Source: Bradyrhizobium sp. dw_411
GTDB taxonomy: Bacteria > Pseudomonadota > Alphaproteobacteria > Rhizobiales > Xanthobacteraceae
DNA: 64,000 bases
Assembly: GCF_018449695.1 (NCBI RefSeq)
Contig: NZ_JAAVUY010000004.1
Span: 1 to 64,000, forward strand
Direction of reading: 5' to 3'
Positions 51,427 to 61,175 of this stretch are shown here, in pieces; within the stretch, counting starts at the first letter, position 1, and each line of letters begins with the position of its first letter. The notes beneath the pieces are model-generated. The model was not told where the DNA came from. It did no database searches and saw only the letters and a list, made by a program, of their open reading frames with translations. The position numbers were made by a program, and so were the translations under genes.

Positions 51427-52183
51427 CTTCGGCTCCCAGATAGGCTTCAATCACTTTCGGATCGGAGCGCACGGCCTCCGGCTTTCCGGACGCGATTGAA
51501 TTCCCCTGATTGAGCACATGAATTTCGTCACATACGCCCATCACAAGATCCATATCGTGTTCGACCAGCAGGACGGTGAGGCCACGCTCGGGCAGGCCTG
51601 CGATGAGATCTCGCAGGGAAGTCCGTTCGCTATGGGTCATACCGGCGGCCGGTTCATCGAGCAACAGAAGCCGCGGCTCGGACGCAAGTGCGCGGGCGAT
51701 TTCGATCCGCCGGCGGTCGCCATAAGACAAGCCGCCGGCGAGGGTGTCGGCGTGCTGACCGGCACCGACCTGATCAAGCAGCTTCAGGCCGCAGGCGCGG
51801 CGATCGCGTTCTATTCGTCCCAATCGCGGCAGGCGCAGCAAGATGTCCAATGCTCCCGCCGAAGGCGTCCGCAGCGCCAGCGTGACATTCTGCAGGGCTG
51901 TCAGGTCCGGAATCAGGCGAATATGCTGGAACGTGCGGGCGATGCCGCGCCGCGCCAGCAGGTTTGCGGGCAACCCTTGCACCGGCGCGCCGTCCAGCAA
52001 TATAGCGCCGTCAGTCGGCGCGTCGACGCCGCTGATCACATTCATCAGCGTGGTCTTGCCCGAGCCGTTCGGTCCAATGAGACCGATCACCGCACCGCGC
52101 GGCAACGAAAAAGAGACATTCGATAATGCCGCGACACCGCCGAAATGTCGCGAGACGCTCCGCAGTTCCAGAAGCGGAGTCAC
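51419..52183 (-). CDS. livG: Branched-chain amino acid-type ABC transporter ATPase LivG
   Basis: GTG 52183 overlaps the livM stop by 4 nt, so the longer frame to 52360 is rejected. The 254-residue protein has Walker A G-P-N-G-S-G-K-T-T, the signature L-S-Y-G-D-R-R and Walker B L-L-L-D-E-P-A-A-G, as in LivG. It ends with the usual Y-L-G tail. Confidence 0.9.
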   Translation of the reverse strand: MTPLLELRSVSRHFGGVAALSNVSFSLPRGAVIGLIGPNGSGKTTLMNVISGVDAPTDGAILLDGAPVQGLPANLLARRGIARTFQHIRLIPDLTALQNVTLALRTPSAGALDILLRLPRLGRIERDRRACGLKLLDQVGAGQHADTLAGGLSYGDRRRIEIARALASEPRLLLLDEPAAGMTHSERTSLRDLIAGLPERGLTVLLVEHDMDLVMGVCDEIHVLNQGNSIASGKPEAVRSDPKVIEAYLGAEDA

Positions 52184-53022
52184 GATGCCGCCCTCCGCCG
52201 TGACAATTTCGGCAGGCCAACCAGGCCAGCCGGCAGAAACAGCACGACCGCCAGCATCGTCACGCCGATAAGGATTTCTCGCATCTGGGCCGAGAAGCGC
52301 AAAGCCTCCGGCAGGACGACAAGAACACTCGCGCCGATCACGGGGCCGGCCAAGTTCCACACCCCGCCCAATACCGGCGCAATCACGGTATCCACGCTGC
52401 GCAGAAACCCAAAATCGCCGGGAGCAATGAACATATTGAGATGCGCCGCCAGTCCGCCACCTAACCCGGCGATGGCACCGGACGCCGTGAACAACGCAAG
52501 CTTGAAGCGCGCGACATCGTGGCCTGCGGTGGAGACAGCGAGTTCGTCAGCGGCAATGGCACGCATGCGCTCACCAACAGCCGAATGACGTACCGCCCAG
52601 ATGAGGTAGATGACCAGCGCAAGCAGCCCCGCAAGCTGCCATGTTTCGGTAAGCTGCGGGATACCGAAGACCCCGAGTGCACCGCCGGTCACCGAATCCC
52701 AGTTCAATGCAATGATCCGGACGACTTCCGTAAAAGCCAGTGTCGCCATGGTGAAGTAGTCACCGCGCAGCCGCAGCACCAGCGAGCCGAGGCCAAAAGC
52801 CGCGAGAGATGCCGCCACAAGGGCAGCCGTCAGTGCCGGCGCGAAGCTCCAGCCCTGCTGCATGGTAAGCCAGATCGAGAGGTAGGCCCCGATCGCCATC
52901 AGCCCACCCGTCGCCAGCGAGAAGAGATTGACGCCGAGCAGGATAAAGCAGCCGAACGCGAGCATGGAATTCAGCAGGCAGAGATCGATGACATTGTGAT
53001 AGGCATAAAAAAGATCGGTCAT
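52180..53022 (-). CDS. livM: Branched-chain amino acid-type ABC transporter permease LivM
   Basis: The 280-residue protein has about eight membrane spans and the G-D-Y-F-T-M-A-T-L-A-F loop typical of LivM permeases. It overlaps livH by 4 nt and livG by 4 nt. With LivH it forms the membrane channel of the transporter. Confidence 0.9.
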   Translation of the reverse strand: MTDLFYAYHNVIDLCLLNSMLAFGCFILLGVNLFSLATGGLMAIGAYLSIWLTMQQGWSFAPALTAALVAASLAAFGLGSLVLRLRGDYFTMATLAFTEVVRIIALNWDSVTGGALGVFGIPQLTETWQLAGLLALVIYLIWAVRHSAVGERMRAIAADELAVSTAGHDVARFKLALFTASGAIAGLGGGLAAHLNMFIAPGDFGFLRSVDTVIAPVLGGVWNLAGPVIGASVLVVLPEALRFSAQMREILIGVTMLAVVLFLPAGLVGLPKLSRRRAAS

Positions 53023-53900
53023 GCGCGCGTGGTCTCGCGCGTGGCGAACAAACCGGTCGGCCTGGTCAACAGGATCAGAAGGACGATACCGAACCCAACC
53101 GCATCGCGGTAACCCGAACCGACGACGACGACGCTTGCGACTTCGACCAGTCCGAGCAGCACGCCGCCCACAAGTGCGCCCACGATATTGCCAAGGCCTC
53201 CGAGGATCAACACTGTCAGGCCCTTGAGCAGGATGCCGTCACCCATGAAGGGTGAAACCGACTGGAACAGGAGCGACCACAATACGCCGGCGCCTCCGGC
53301 CAACGCACCGGAAACGAAAAAGGTCATCAGCCGGATTCGATCCACCGGCACGCCAACCAGACGGGCGACATTTTCACTGAATGCCACGGTCCGGATGGCG
53401 CGTCCGACATTGGTGTAGCGCAGCAACGCGGCAAGCGCGATCACCATCAAGAGCGCCGCGCCGATGGCGACAATCTGCAGAAGTTGCAGGCGGGCACCCA
53501 GCAGTTCCAGTGCGGCGCCCGCAAGCGCATTGTCCGGATAGCGCACGACCTGCGTGCCGAATATTTCCTGCGCGAGCCCGATCAGGATCCGGGCCAGCGC
53601 GAGGCCGCCGACCATGCCCATCCAGCGATGCGCACCACGCCGTTGCAACGGCCGGAACACCAGCACCTCGCTCAACACGCCAAGCAAGCCCGCGGCGGTC
53701 GCCGCAGCAAGGATGGCCAGAGGCAACGGCAACGCCAGGGTGCGAACGACTTCAAGCCCCACATACGCGCCCCACATGAAGACCGCGCCTTGCGACAGAT
53801 TGAGCACGTTCATGACGCCGAAGACGAGCGTGAAACCGATGGCAAAAACGGCGTAAATGGCGCCGAGCGAGACGCCATTCACAAGCTGCTGAACAAGCAC
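53019..53900 (-). CDS. livH: Branched-chain amino acid-type ABC transporter permease LivH
   Basis: The 293-residue permease begins Q-Q-L-V-N-G-V-S-L-G-A-I-Y-A, the standard LivH start, has about eight spans and the G-G-L-G-N-I-V-G-A-L-V-G-G loop. It follows the substrate-binding protein gene by 7 nt. Inner-membrane component of the same transporter. Confidence 0.9.
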   Translation of the reverse strand: MLVQQLVNGVSLGAIYAVFAIGFTLVFGVMNVLNLSQGAVFMWGAYVGLEVVRTLALPLPLAILAAATAAGLLGVLSEVLVFRPLQRRGAHRWMGMVGGLALARILIGLAQEIFGTQVVRYPDNALAGAALELLGARLQLLQIVAIGAALLMVIALAALLRYTNVGRAIRTVAFSENVARLVGVPVDRIRLMTFFVSGALAGGAGVLWSLLFQSVSPFMGDGILLKGLTVLILGGLGNIVGALVGGVLLGLVEVASVVVVGSGYRDAVGFGIVLLILLTRPTGLFATRETTRA

Positions 53901-53907
53901 GTCAGAC

Positions 53908-55065
53908 TCAGCTTGTCGCCGCCGCGACGAAGACTTTGCTCTTGCCGTCGCCGATCAGCACCTTGGGCTGCACCGTTGCGTCGCGATCCGCCGACCAGCC
54001 AAAACGCCCGAGCACGCCTTCGAAATCACTGATCGATGCGAGCTTGTCGCGCGTGAGCCGGCTGTTGGTCACATCGTCGGCGCGCCTGATAGCTTCGGCG
54101 AGCAGATAGGCCGCATCGTAGCCCTGGGCGGCATAAATGTCCGGCGATGAGCCGTAACGCTTCTGGTAGGCGGCAACGAATGCCTTGCTGCGCGGGCTGT
54201 CGTAACCTTCAAACCACGACGCGCCGACGATGATACCGTCGGCGGCCGGGCCCGCCAGATCAAACAATTTGGCCGAGATATTGGCGTTGCAGCCGATGAA
54301 AGTGATCTTGTCGTCGAAGCCGAGCTGGCGCGCCTGCCGCAAGATGGCGGCGGCTTCCTCGGCAAGCGTGCCAAGGATGACGGCGTCGGGCTTCTGTTCA
54401 CGGATTTTGGTGAGTTGCGCGGAGAAATCGACGTCGCCCCGCTGGTAGCTTTCGATGCCGACCTGTTCAAGGCCAAGTTCCGTTACGGCCTTTTTCTGCA
54501 CATCATGTGCCCCGCGCGTGAGCGCATCGTCGAGCCCGTAAATCAATGCCACCTTTTTGATGCCGCGCTTCTGTACGGCATAGCGCAACACGGTGGGAAA
54601 TACCTGGTCTTCCGGAATGCTGGTGCGAAAAATAAAGTCACCCATCTTGGTGAGATTCGGCGCCGTATTCGAACTCGCGATCACCGGTATGCCGGCCTGC
54701 TGGGCGATCGGATCGGCAGCGAAGGCAGAATTGGACAAGGTCGGTCCGAGAATGGCGACGACCTTGTCCTGGCGAATGAGCCGCTGGAAAATGTTGACGG
54801 TCTGGCCGCGATCCGCGCCATCGTCCGCATGGATCGCTTCCAGTTTGATGTCCTTGAGGGTATTCGCAGCATTGATTTCCGCAAAGGCCAGCTCGATCGC
54901 CTGCTTTTGCTGGATGCCATAGAGCGCGGCTGATCCGCCCGTCGTGGATTGCACCAGGCCGATCTTCGCGACACGCGTCGTTTGGGCGAACACCGCCGAG
55001 CCGGACAAAGCGACGGCGCCACCGATGGTCAACACCGCGCGGCGGGAAAGAGTAACGGAGGCCAT
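53908..55065 (-). CDS. Periplasmic substrate-binding protein of the Liv-type transporter
   Basis: ATG 55065 follows AGAGGATTAGAT. The 385-residue protein has a signal with S-R-R-A-V-L and a hydrophobic stretch ending V-F-A-Q, possibly Tat-type, then the type I periplasmic binding fold (I-G-L-V-Q-S-T-T-G-G, L-G-P-T-L-S-N, A-E-E-A-A-A-I-L). It heads the operon. Ligand is unknown; Liv-type proteins in this group also take up aromatic acids, amides and urea. Confidence 0.88.
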   Translation of the reverse strand: MASVTLSRRAVLTIGGAVALSGSAVFAQTTRVAKIGLVQSTTGGSAALYGIQQKQAIELAFAEINAANTLKDIKLEAIHADDGADRGQTVNIFQRLIRQDKVVAILGPTLSNSAFAADPIAQQAGIPVIASSNTAPNLTKMGDFIFRTSIPEDQVFPTVLRYAVQKRGIKKVALIYGLDDALTRGAHDVQKKAVTELGLEQVGIESYQRGDVDFSAQLTKIREQKPDAVILGTLAEEAAAILRQARQLGFDDKITFIGCNANISAKLFDLAGPAADGIIVGASWFEGYDSPRSKAFVAAYQKRYGSSPDIYAAQGYDAAYLLAEAIRRADDVTNSRLTRDKLASISDFEGVLGRFGWSADRDATVQPKVLIGDGKSKVFVAAATS

Positions 55066-55479
55066 ATCTAATCCTCTGCAAAGACCTGAATTGTTGTTTG
55101 AGAGTCTTTGTGTAGGAGGCGCAAAAGCTGAGTCAAGCAATTGAAATAAAACAAGAGGAAGTTCCAAATAGTCGGCGCGATTGAGAACGATCGAACTGAC
55201 CAGCGGGAATTTTATGCAAGTTTTGTTCGTCGTATACAAAGCGCGTAGACGCCAAAAATCCTTGTTATCCATGAAGCATAACGCCCTGAACGGCTATTGC
55301 ATTGTCGATGCACGTTTAGGTGATGCAGGGCAGATGATCCTGGATGTCAAACCAGAATCATTCCGTCAACGCTTCGGCACTTTTAGTGGTGCTTCGGGAA
55401 TGTTCGTTTCATTTGAAGTCAATACTGGAGAACAACGACGTCGTGTTAGTCCAATCAAGGCAAACTAAATGCGGAGGGT
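55066..55479. other. 414-bp divergent promoter region
   Basis: This stretch lies between the leftward Liv operon and the rightward amidohydrolase gene and is clearly poorer in GC than its neighbours. It probably carries both promoters. A short plus-strand frame (55271-55468, about 65 residues) is the only possible gene and is weak. Confidence 0.5.
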
Positions 55480-55536
55480 ATGCGCTATAGCAAAGCCATG
55501 TTTCTGCCAGATGCAGCCAAAGGCTTGGGGATTAAT

Positions 55537-56787
55537 ATGCGCAATCCGTCACGACGCGATTTATTGATTGGAACGACGGCGCTGGCCGGCGCCATCATAG
55601 CCGGCGAAGGTCCGACATTCGCCGCTGAGCCTTTCGACCTCGTGATCCGGGGCGGTGAAGTCATTGATCCCAGTCAAAACTTACGTGGCATTCGTGACGT
55701 CGGCATTCGATATGGTCAGATTGCCGCGGTCGAACCCACGATTGATCCGGCGCGTGCCAAGCGCTCTATCGACGCCAAGGGAAAACTGGTCACGCCCGGT
55801 CTGGTCGATCTGCATACGCATATTTATGCGTATGGATCCGCAATTGGCATTCCGCCCGATGAATTGGTGCCATTCTCCGGCACCACCACCTATGTAAGCG
55901 CCGGTGATGCCGGGGCTAATAACTTCTCGGCATTCAAGCGGGCCTTGGTGGCGCAATCCCGCAGCCGGGTTTTTGCTTTCGTGAACATCTCCACGATCGG
56001 ACTGGCCGGCTTCCCGGTCGGCGAGACCGAAAATATCAAATATGCCGATGCCGATGCGACCGCGCGGACCATCGCTGAAAATCAGGATATCGTGCTCGGC
56101 GCGAAGGTGCGGGAAACCCTGGCCATCGTCGGCAACAACGGGATCGAGCCGCTCAAGCGCGCCATCGAAGCCGTTGAACTCTCCGGCACCAAGGGCCGGG
56201 TAATGTGCCACATCGGAGATGCACCCGGTGATTTGCAGGTCCTGGTCAATACGCTGCGCCCGGGCGATATCCTGACGCACCCCTACAGCAGTCTTGGTAA
56301 TAACACCGTGCAGAACGGCAAGGTTCTGCCGGCACTGCTGGAAGCAAAAAAGCGCGGGGTACTTATCGACGTCGGGCACGGAGCAGGCAGTTTCAATTTC
56401 GATATCGCGGAGGCGGCAATCCAGCAGGGGCTGACCTTTGACACCATTTCCAGCGATGTGCATGTGGTTGCTGCAAACACGCCGAGCCAGCCCTATTTGC
56501 CCTGGGTCTTGAGCAAATTTCTGGCGCTGGGCTTCTCGCTCGAGGACGTTATCGCGGCTGCGACCATCAAACCCGCGACGATCATCGGGAAGGTGCCAAA
56601 ACTCGGCACGCTTCAGATCGGTGCACCCGGCGACGTATCAATTCTTGAGCTTATCGAGGGGCCGGTACAGTTGCTCGACACCTCGAACAATCCGCGTACC
56701 GGCAAGGCATATCTCAAGGCAGTGCAAACCGTGCGCGAAGGCGTGCCGTTCGGCCGTCCATATCAATTGCCATTTGCCGCGAACTAA
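55537..56787 (+). CDS. Tat-exported amidohydrolase/deacetylase
   Basis: ATG 55537 (55480 would add 19 residues) places P-S-R-R-D-L-L-I-G near the N-terminus, a twin-arginine signal, cleaved near T-F-A-A-E-P. The 416-residue protein then shows the amidohydrolase fold: V-D-L-H-T-H-I (two metal His), K-V-R-E-T (candidate carboxylated Lys), M-C-H-I-G, and S-S-D-V-H near the end as the catalytic Asp. It resembles the deacetylase branch related to dihydroorotases. It is divergent from the Liv operon, so it may act on a compound imported by that transporter. Confidence 0.8.
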   Translation: MRNPSRRDLLIGTTALAGAIIAGEGPTFAAEPFDLVIRGGEVIDPSQNLRGIRDVGIRYGQIAAVEPTIDPARAKRSIDAKGKLVTPGLVDLHTHIYAYGSAIGIPPDELVPFSGTTTYVSAGDAGANNFSAFKRALVAQSRSRVFAFVNISTIGLAGFPVGETENIKYADADATARTIAENQDIVLGAKVRETLAIVGNNGIEPLKRAIEAVELSGTKGRVMCHIGDAPGDLQVLVNTLRPGDILTHPYSSLGNNTVQNGKVLPALLEAKKRGVLIDVGHGAGSFNFDIAEAAIQQGLTFDTISSDVHVVAANTPSQPYLPWVLSKFLALGFSLEDVIAAATIKPATIIGKVPKLGTLQIGAPGDVSILELIEGPVQLLDTSNNPRTGKAYLKAVQTVREGVPFGRPYQLPFAAN

Positions 56788-57021
56788 TGGTCGTTGCGCG
56801 ACCGATTGACGGCGGTCGATCTGAGGGCACGCCGGTTTGCGGAATCGTCTCCGTGCCTTCTTCCTGAGCTTTTTGAGGGGGAACGCGGATGTCATTACCA
56901 CGGTCCGTCATCCGCACGCCGGTTCCATCCGAAGAATGGCCTTCTCTTTGTGATGGGAAAAACGAAATGGACGATTTTTCGCCGAGCGATAGTCTGGCGT
57001 TAGTCAATTAGCGAGCGGCGA

Positions 57022-57375
57022 ATGCCGAACGATAAACTCAGGGAAGTGAAACATACGTCCGAACTGCCCGGGCCTGAGCGCGCGCGAGCAACTGCCGCGC
57101 GGCCGCGGCGAGAATCTCCCGATCAATCCAGGCAACTTTCGGATCGGACTCGCTTGCAGAGCGGGCTTCGCAAGATCAAGGAACCGCGCAAGATCGAAAT
57201 AGACGATGTTATCCTTGAGACGTTCACGCTGCCACTAGAGGCAGCGCGGCTCGAAGTCCGCGCCATCATTGGCGATATCTCAAAGCGCGGATACCAGAAA
57301 ATCGTCGAACGCTGGCGGCAGCTTCCCGATGGGCAGATTCAGTTTACCTTGCGACGTTTGCCAGCCACGGAGTGA
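57022..57375 (+). CDS. Hypothetical protein upstream of ACP
   Basis: The 117-residue protein has a basic, Arg/Glu-rich disordered first half and a helical C-terminal half with I-E-I-D-D-V-I-L-E-T-F. It ends 47 nt before the acyl carrier protein gene on the same strand. No family is recognised; a link to the ACP is suggested by order only. Confidence 0.5.
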   Translation: MPNDKLREVKHTSELPGPERARATAARPRRESPDQSRQLSDRTRLQSGLRKIKEPRKIEIDDVILETFTLPLEAARLEVRAIIGDISKRGYQKIVERWRQLPDGQIQFTLRRLPATE

Positions 57376-57422
57376 AGGATCCAGTTTTTGCGGTGACATA
57401 ACGATCAATCGTGGAGGCTTGA

Positions 57423-57680
57423 ATGATGCTCGACGTTGCCGAACGCACTATTGCGGAACGCGTCAGAACAATCGTAGTCGACCAACTGATCGTCGATCCT
57501 GACGATGTCGTGGACACCGCCAATTTCATTGATGACCTTGGTGCCGACAGCCTGGATATGGTTGAAATGGCGATCAAGTTCGAACGGGAATTTGGTTTCG
57601 AGATTACCGACGATGCCGCGGAATTTATTTTGACCGTTGGCGATGCCGTCAAATTTCTGGAAAAACACGCGATCACCTAA
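57423..57680 (+). CDS. Acyl carrier protein
   Basis: The 85-residue protein has the ACP fold and the phosphopantetheine site [10 protein letters not shown] (Ser near 42). The ATG (57423) is preceded by GTGGAGGCTTGA. It stands outside any fab cluster, so it is probably a specialised ACP rather than the main fatty acid one. Confidence 0.88.
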   Translation: MMLDVAERTIAERVRTIVVDQLIVDPDDVVDTANFIDDLGADSLDMVEMAIKFEREFGFEITDDAAEFILTVGDAVKFLEKHAIT

Positions 57681-57692
57681 TGTGCCGTAGAC

Positions 57693-57917
57693 CTATGTCG
57701 CGGCCAGCCAGCCGACCGCGTCAGCTCTGCGTGGATCTGCGGCCGAAACGATCTCTTCGACATAGACGCAGATCGTACAGCCAAACATGCGGTGTTCGAA
57801 TCCGACAGGCCCCACTGAAATCCGCAATGTCACTTCGCGCGCATTGCATAATTTGCAGCGTCGCCGGGTTGGCTGAGCGGCGACATTTCGCGCAGCGAAT
57901 GCCGAATCGCAGATCAT
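57693..57917 (-). CDS. Small zinc-ribbon protein
   Basis: This 74-residue protein contains C-K-L-C and, about 25 residues later, C-T-I-C, the two knuckles of a zinc ribbon. It ends D-A-V-G-W-L-A-A. Such proteins recur in Bradyrhizobium genomes. It is convergent with the ACP gene. DNA or protein binding is possible; function unknown. Confidence 0.65.
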   Translation of the reverse strand: MICDSAFAARNVAAQPTRRRCKLCNAREVTLRISVGPVGFEHRMFGCTICVYVEEIVSAADPRRADAVGWLAAT

Positions 57918-57921
57918 TTCA

Positions 57922-58128
57922 TCACATCAAACGATAGCCGAGCTTGGTTGCCATCGTGACGGTTGCATCAACCGGCCGCCTCAATGTTCGCGCAATTTTT
58001 CCGGCGGGGAGGGCTTGTTTGGCCATGCCCTTTAGCCTGAATTTATCGACGGCTGTCCATTCCCGCTCGGCGGGTCGGCGCTTCTTGTCGACAATATGTT
58101 GCTTGCTCGATCTCTGTTGCAGCATCAC
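57922..58128 (-). CDS. Small basic HTH-like protein
   Basis: This 68-residue basic product has W-T-A-V-D-K-F-R-L followed by A-G-K-I-A-R-T-L-R-R-P-V-D-A-T-V and a final K-L-G-Y-R, the pattern of small GcrA-/SANT-like helix-turn-helix proteins of rhizobia. It ends 4 nt before the zinc-ribbon gene start and may be co-transcribed with it. Confidence 0.6.
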   Translation of the reverse strand: MMLQQRSSKQHIVDKKRRPAEREWTAVDKFRLKGMAKQALPAGKIARTLRRPVDATVTMATKLGYRLM

Positions 58129-58140
58129 TTGCTAATTTCC

Positions 58141-58461
58141 TCACTGGCTTTGGTGTTGGACAGGATTCGTCGATTGCCGGATCGCAGCCGCGGTCGCGTG
58201 CTGCGGACTGGCAAACGACTTTCCATCCAGGACGTCAAATTCCCTGGTTGCGGAGAAAAACACAAAGCCAAGGCGATCCCTGACGACGAGGCCCGCCGCA
58301 CCATGGTGAGTCTCTATGATGTAATTATCGGACATATCGGAGCCTATCGGCGTGATTTGAAAACCAACGTCTGTTGGAGAGACCTGTAACGGAGCGACTT
58401 TGACTGATTGCTTGAGTGCGATCATGCAATCGAGCCACCGCATACCGGCTGCGTCAAGCAA
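58141..58461 (-). CDS. Small hypothetical protein
   Basis: The 106-residue product contains A-A-G-L-V-V-R-D-R-L-G-F-V-F-F-S-A and S-P-Q-H-A-T-A-A-A, a strand-rich core with a helical end that recurs in Bradyrhizobium small proteins. It lies 12 nt upstream of the HTH-like gene on the same strand. Function unknown. Confidence 0.55.
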   Translation of the reverse strand: MLDAAGMRWLDCMIALKQSVKVAPLQVSPTDVGFQITPIGSDMSDNYIIETHHGAAGLVVRDRLGFVFFSATREFDVLDGKSFASPQHATAAAIRQSTNPVQHQSQ

Positions 58462-58663
58462 GTTGAAAAAATAAGAGAATGTCTATCGTTCCCTAAATTT
58501 GCGGCCAATAGCCATCACCCGAGTTGAAACAATCGCGTAATAATCTTCTCGATGGTCCGGCCGACGCCGGCGAGAATCGCGAATGGCCGCAGCCAAGCAA
58601 CGCGCAACGTGTTGACGCTGCCCGGATTGCTTGCGGCGATATCTACCCTAAATCAGGCAATGC

Positions 58664-59089
58664 TTATGGGGTAAGATGCGGCGCAGTGTTTGGCTGCGGA
58701 GCGCCTTCGAGTTCGCTTTCCGAAGGCAATTTTTCGTCGTGAATCGGAAGCGATGTTCCGATCCAGAAGGGATCGTCGGCGTGATCCCTTCGCGGGTTCA
58801 CCGTATTGGGATGAACGAGGATACTCAGGCCGCCGTGGTTGAGCATCAGCCACGGTACCAATGTTGCGAAATGCTCTTTGGCAAAGGCGACTTGAAACAT
58901 CGCACCATCGTGAGGGCCGACGCGCACGTCATGCCAACGGCCAAGCTGCACCGGAAAACGTTCACCGATCCAGGTACGCAACTGTTCAGCCGTAGGTCTC
59001 GTGGTCGCTGGGTCATAATAGATATGAGCATGATAGCTCGATATTTCAGCGATTGGCCTTGGGATCGTCATAGCCGTTGTTTCGCTCAT
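58664..59089 (-). CDS. DOPA 4,5-dioxygenase-like protein
   Basis: ATG 59089 gives 141 residues: Y-H-A-H-I-Y-Y-D near the start, Q-L-G-R-W-H-D, V-G-P-H-D-G-A-M-F-Q-V-A-F and W-L-M-L-N-H-G-G-L, with S-I-L-V-H-P-N-T. This His-rich order is that of DOPA 4,5-dioxygenase family proteins. Iron ligands are likely the conserved His residues. Substrate in bacteria is uncertain. Confidence 0.8.
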   Translation of the reverse strand: MSETTAMTIPRPIAEISSYHAHIYYDPATTRPTAEQLRTWIGERFPVQLGRWHDVRVGPHDGAMFQVAFAKEHFATLVPWLMLNHGGLSILVHPNTVNPRRDHADDPFWIGTSLPIHDEKLPSESELEGAPQPNTAPHLTP

Positions 59090-59310
59090 TGGGATGCTGT
59101 CGCCGTTGGATCGATCAAATGAGTGTAGCACAGGAAGACGGTAGACGAAATTATGCCTTCGTCCCGGCGACGGATAGCCTGCGCGCCACATTCCTTTCGT
59201 AAAGAACTTGTTCCGGAGAACGGATGCGCCGCCCGGTCGAAGGTTTTGGAATTCAATATCGGCGGCGGGTACGACATTGTTTCGCAAGGCATATTCCAGA
59301 GGGTTTGGGG

Positions 59311-60267
59311 ATGAGTGTCGATACAGGGGTGCGTGGACCAGCGCAGTCAGTGAACGATCAAGGTGTCAACGTCGAGTCGCGGTGGCGTCTCGACCGTATT
59401 GTTGCGGAGTTGCGGAAGTCGCGCGACGTCCTGCACAATATCAGGCAGGATGGTCCGATCCGCCGGGCGCCGTCGCGTGAAGCGCTGGAAACCATAGTCG
59501 ACGGACTCGTGGAAGCAATATTTCCGCGGCACTATGGGAGATCCGACCTCGACACCGAGAATATCGATTATTTCGTTGGCAATGCGCTGAATATCGCGCT
59601 CAACGGACTTTTTGAACAGGTGCACCGCGGCAGCCTGTTTGTGTCCGATGGGCCGGCGTCCGATCAGGCCTTGCAAGACGCGATCGAGCTGACCCGAACG
59701 TTTGCGTCGACGCTGCCGGAAACCCGCGGTGTGCTCGTCAGCGATCTCCGCGCAGCGTTCGTCGGGGATCCCGCCGCGACCAGCTTTCCGGAGATCCTGA
59801 TCGGCTATCCCGGCATGACCGCTATCATCCATCATCGGATCGCCCATGTTCTGTATCGTCTGGGTGCAAGACTGGTGGCTCGCCTGATCGCCGAGATTGC
59901 GCATACCAAAACCGGCATCGACATTCATCCGGGTGCCGACATCGGTCCGAGTTTCTTCATCGATCACGGAACCGGGGTCGTGATCGGCGAGACCACGGTT
60001 ATTGGCGAACGGGTACGGATCTATCAAGCAGTCACGCTCGGAGCGCGGCATTTCCCAACTGACAATGAGGGAAATATCGTCAAGGGAGCCGCCCGGCATC
60101 CTGTCGTCGAAGACGACGTCATCATCTATGCGGGCGCGACCATCCTTGGCCGCATCGTGATCGGGCAGGGATCGACGATTGGCGGGAACGTCTGGCTGAC
60201 GGAAGACGTGCCTCCGAACAGTTTCGTTACGCAGGCGACAGTCCGTAGCAAGGCTGGTCCGCGATAA
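59311..60267 (+). CDS. cysE: Serine O-acetyltransferase
   Basis: ATG 59311 follows a G-run. The 318-residue protein has a long helical N-terminus and a left-handed beta-helix C-terminal part: I-D-I-H-P-G-A-D-I-G, F-I-D-H-G-T-G-V-V-I-G-E and A-V-T-L-G-A-R, with the catalytic His and Asp of serine acetyltransferases. It forms O-acetylserine for cysteine synthesis. The length matches the longer bacterial type. Confidence 0.85.
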   Translation: MSVDTGVRGPAQSVNDQGVNVESRWRLDRIVAELRKSRDVLHNIRQDGPIRRAPSREALETIVDGLVEAIFPRHYGRSDLDTENIDYFVGNALNIALNGLFEQVHRGSLFVSDGPASDQALQDAIELTRTFASTLPETRGVLVSDLRAAFVGDPAATSFPEILIGYPGMTAIIHHRIAHVLYRLGARLVARLIAEIAHTKTGIDIHPGADIGPSFFIDHGTGVVIGETTVIGERVRIYQAVTLGARHFPTDNEGNIVKGAARHPVVEDDVIIYAGATILGRIVIGQGSTIGGNVWLTEDVPPNSFVTQATVRSKAGPR

Positions 60268-60656
60268 CAGAGTTCACATGATGGTAAAGTTTCTTCCGGG
60301 CTTGCTGCGCTGGAAGGAATTTTCGGCTAACGCGCGAATTATACGATAGCTATCTTATTTTCGACGACCCATTGGCGGAACCACGGATCGGATGCAAATT
60401 TATTGGCGTCTTGGCTGTTGTGGATTCGGCTCTCCGTAATTGGGTGGTCGCTACATGCAACCTTTCTGGAAAGACGGGTGAAACATGCCGATATTCGTCA
60501 TCTGTATCTTGCTTAAAATATTAGAGCGGTCGCCTGCGAGTTCGATTGCGTCGCTGGCGGCAATCCGAAGCGCAACGTACTGATCGTAATTACCAGGTGC
60601 GGTCTCGATCGAGAATGAATCGACAGGCGCGGGGGCCGTAAGCGGAGATAGTCAAA
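60268..60656. other. 389-bp stretch without a gene
   Basis: No gene or terminator is clear. The sequence is less GC-rich at 60330-60480. Confidence 0.4.
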
Positions 60657-60941
60657 TTGACGGACCAGTTTCCAAAATTTGCGGCATTGCCATTTGTGGC
60701 TATTGACGATGACGTTGTCGTTGGTGCGCCGGTGCGCTGCATTAGCGAAAGCGCTGCGATCGCGTGCGCTCAGCGTCTTTTGACGGTTTTCGGAAATGTA
60801 GGATCCGTCGTCCTTCGCAGGTCGGCTGCTTCGAGCGATAAACTGGACGTCATTCAGATATTCGGCGAGGTGCCATGCTCAGATGATTTCGCAAGTACGC
60901 TGTTTGAGATCGCGGCAACGGCGCGTCAGGCCAGTCATTGA
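60657..60941 (+). CDS. Small hypothetical protein
   Basis: TTG 60657 starts a 94-residue frame with mixed strands and helices and a plausible C-terminal helix. The start is weak and no family is recognised. It is kept because the frame uses codons like the neighbouring genes. Confidence 0.4.
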   Translation: MTDQFPKFAALPFVAIDDDVVVGAPVRCISESAAIACAQRLLTVFGNVGSVVLRRSAASSDKLDVIQIFGEVPCSDDFASTLFEIAATARQASH

Positions 60942-61175
60942 GATGTGGCGGTTGTTATCGGCTGCGAAGAAGCACTTAAGTTGCTTGTGCATGTCGCGTT
61001 GATCAGAAAAGAATTCTTCGATGCGCGCCGTCGTTAAAAACATTCGGTTAAGTACGGACACGATCGAAGAATTACAGACTTAAGATTGCGCGGTTTGGAT
61101 TCTATAATTGACTGTAGCGGTGGATAGTAGTTACCAGCGGTGCTCAAACAATTTCGAGTGATAACGAGCAACGCC

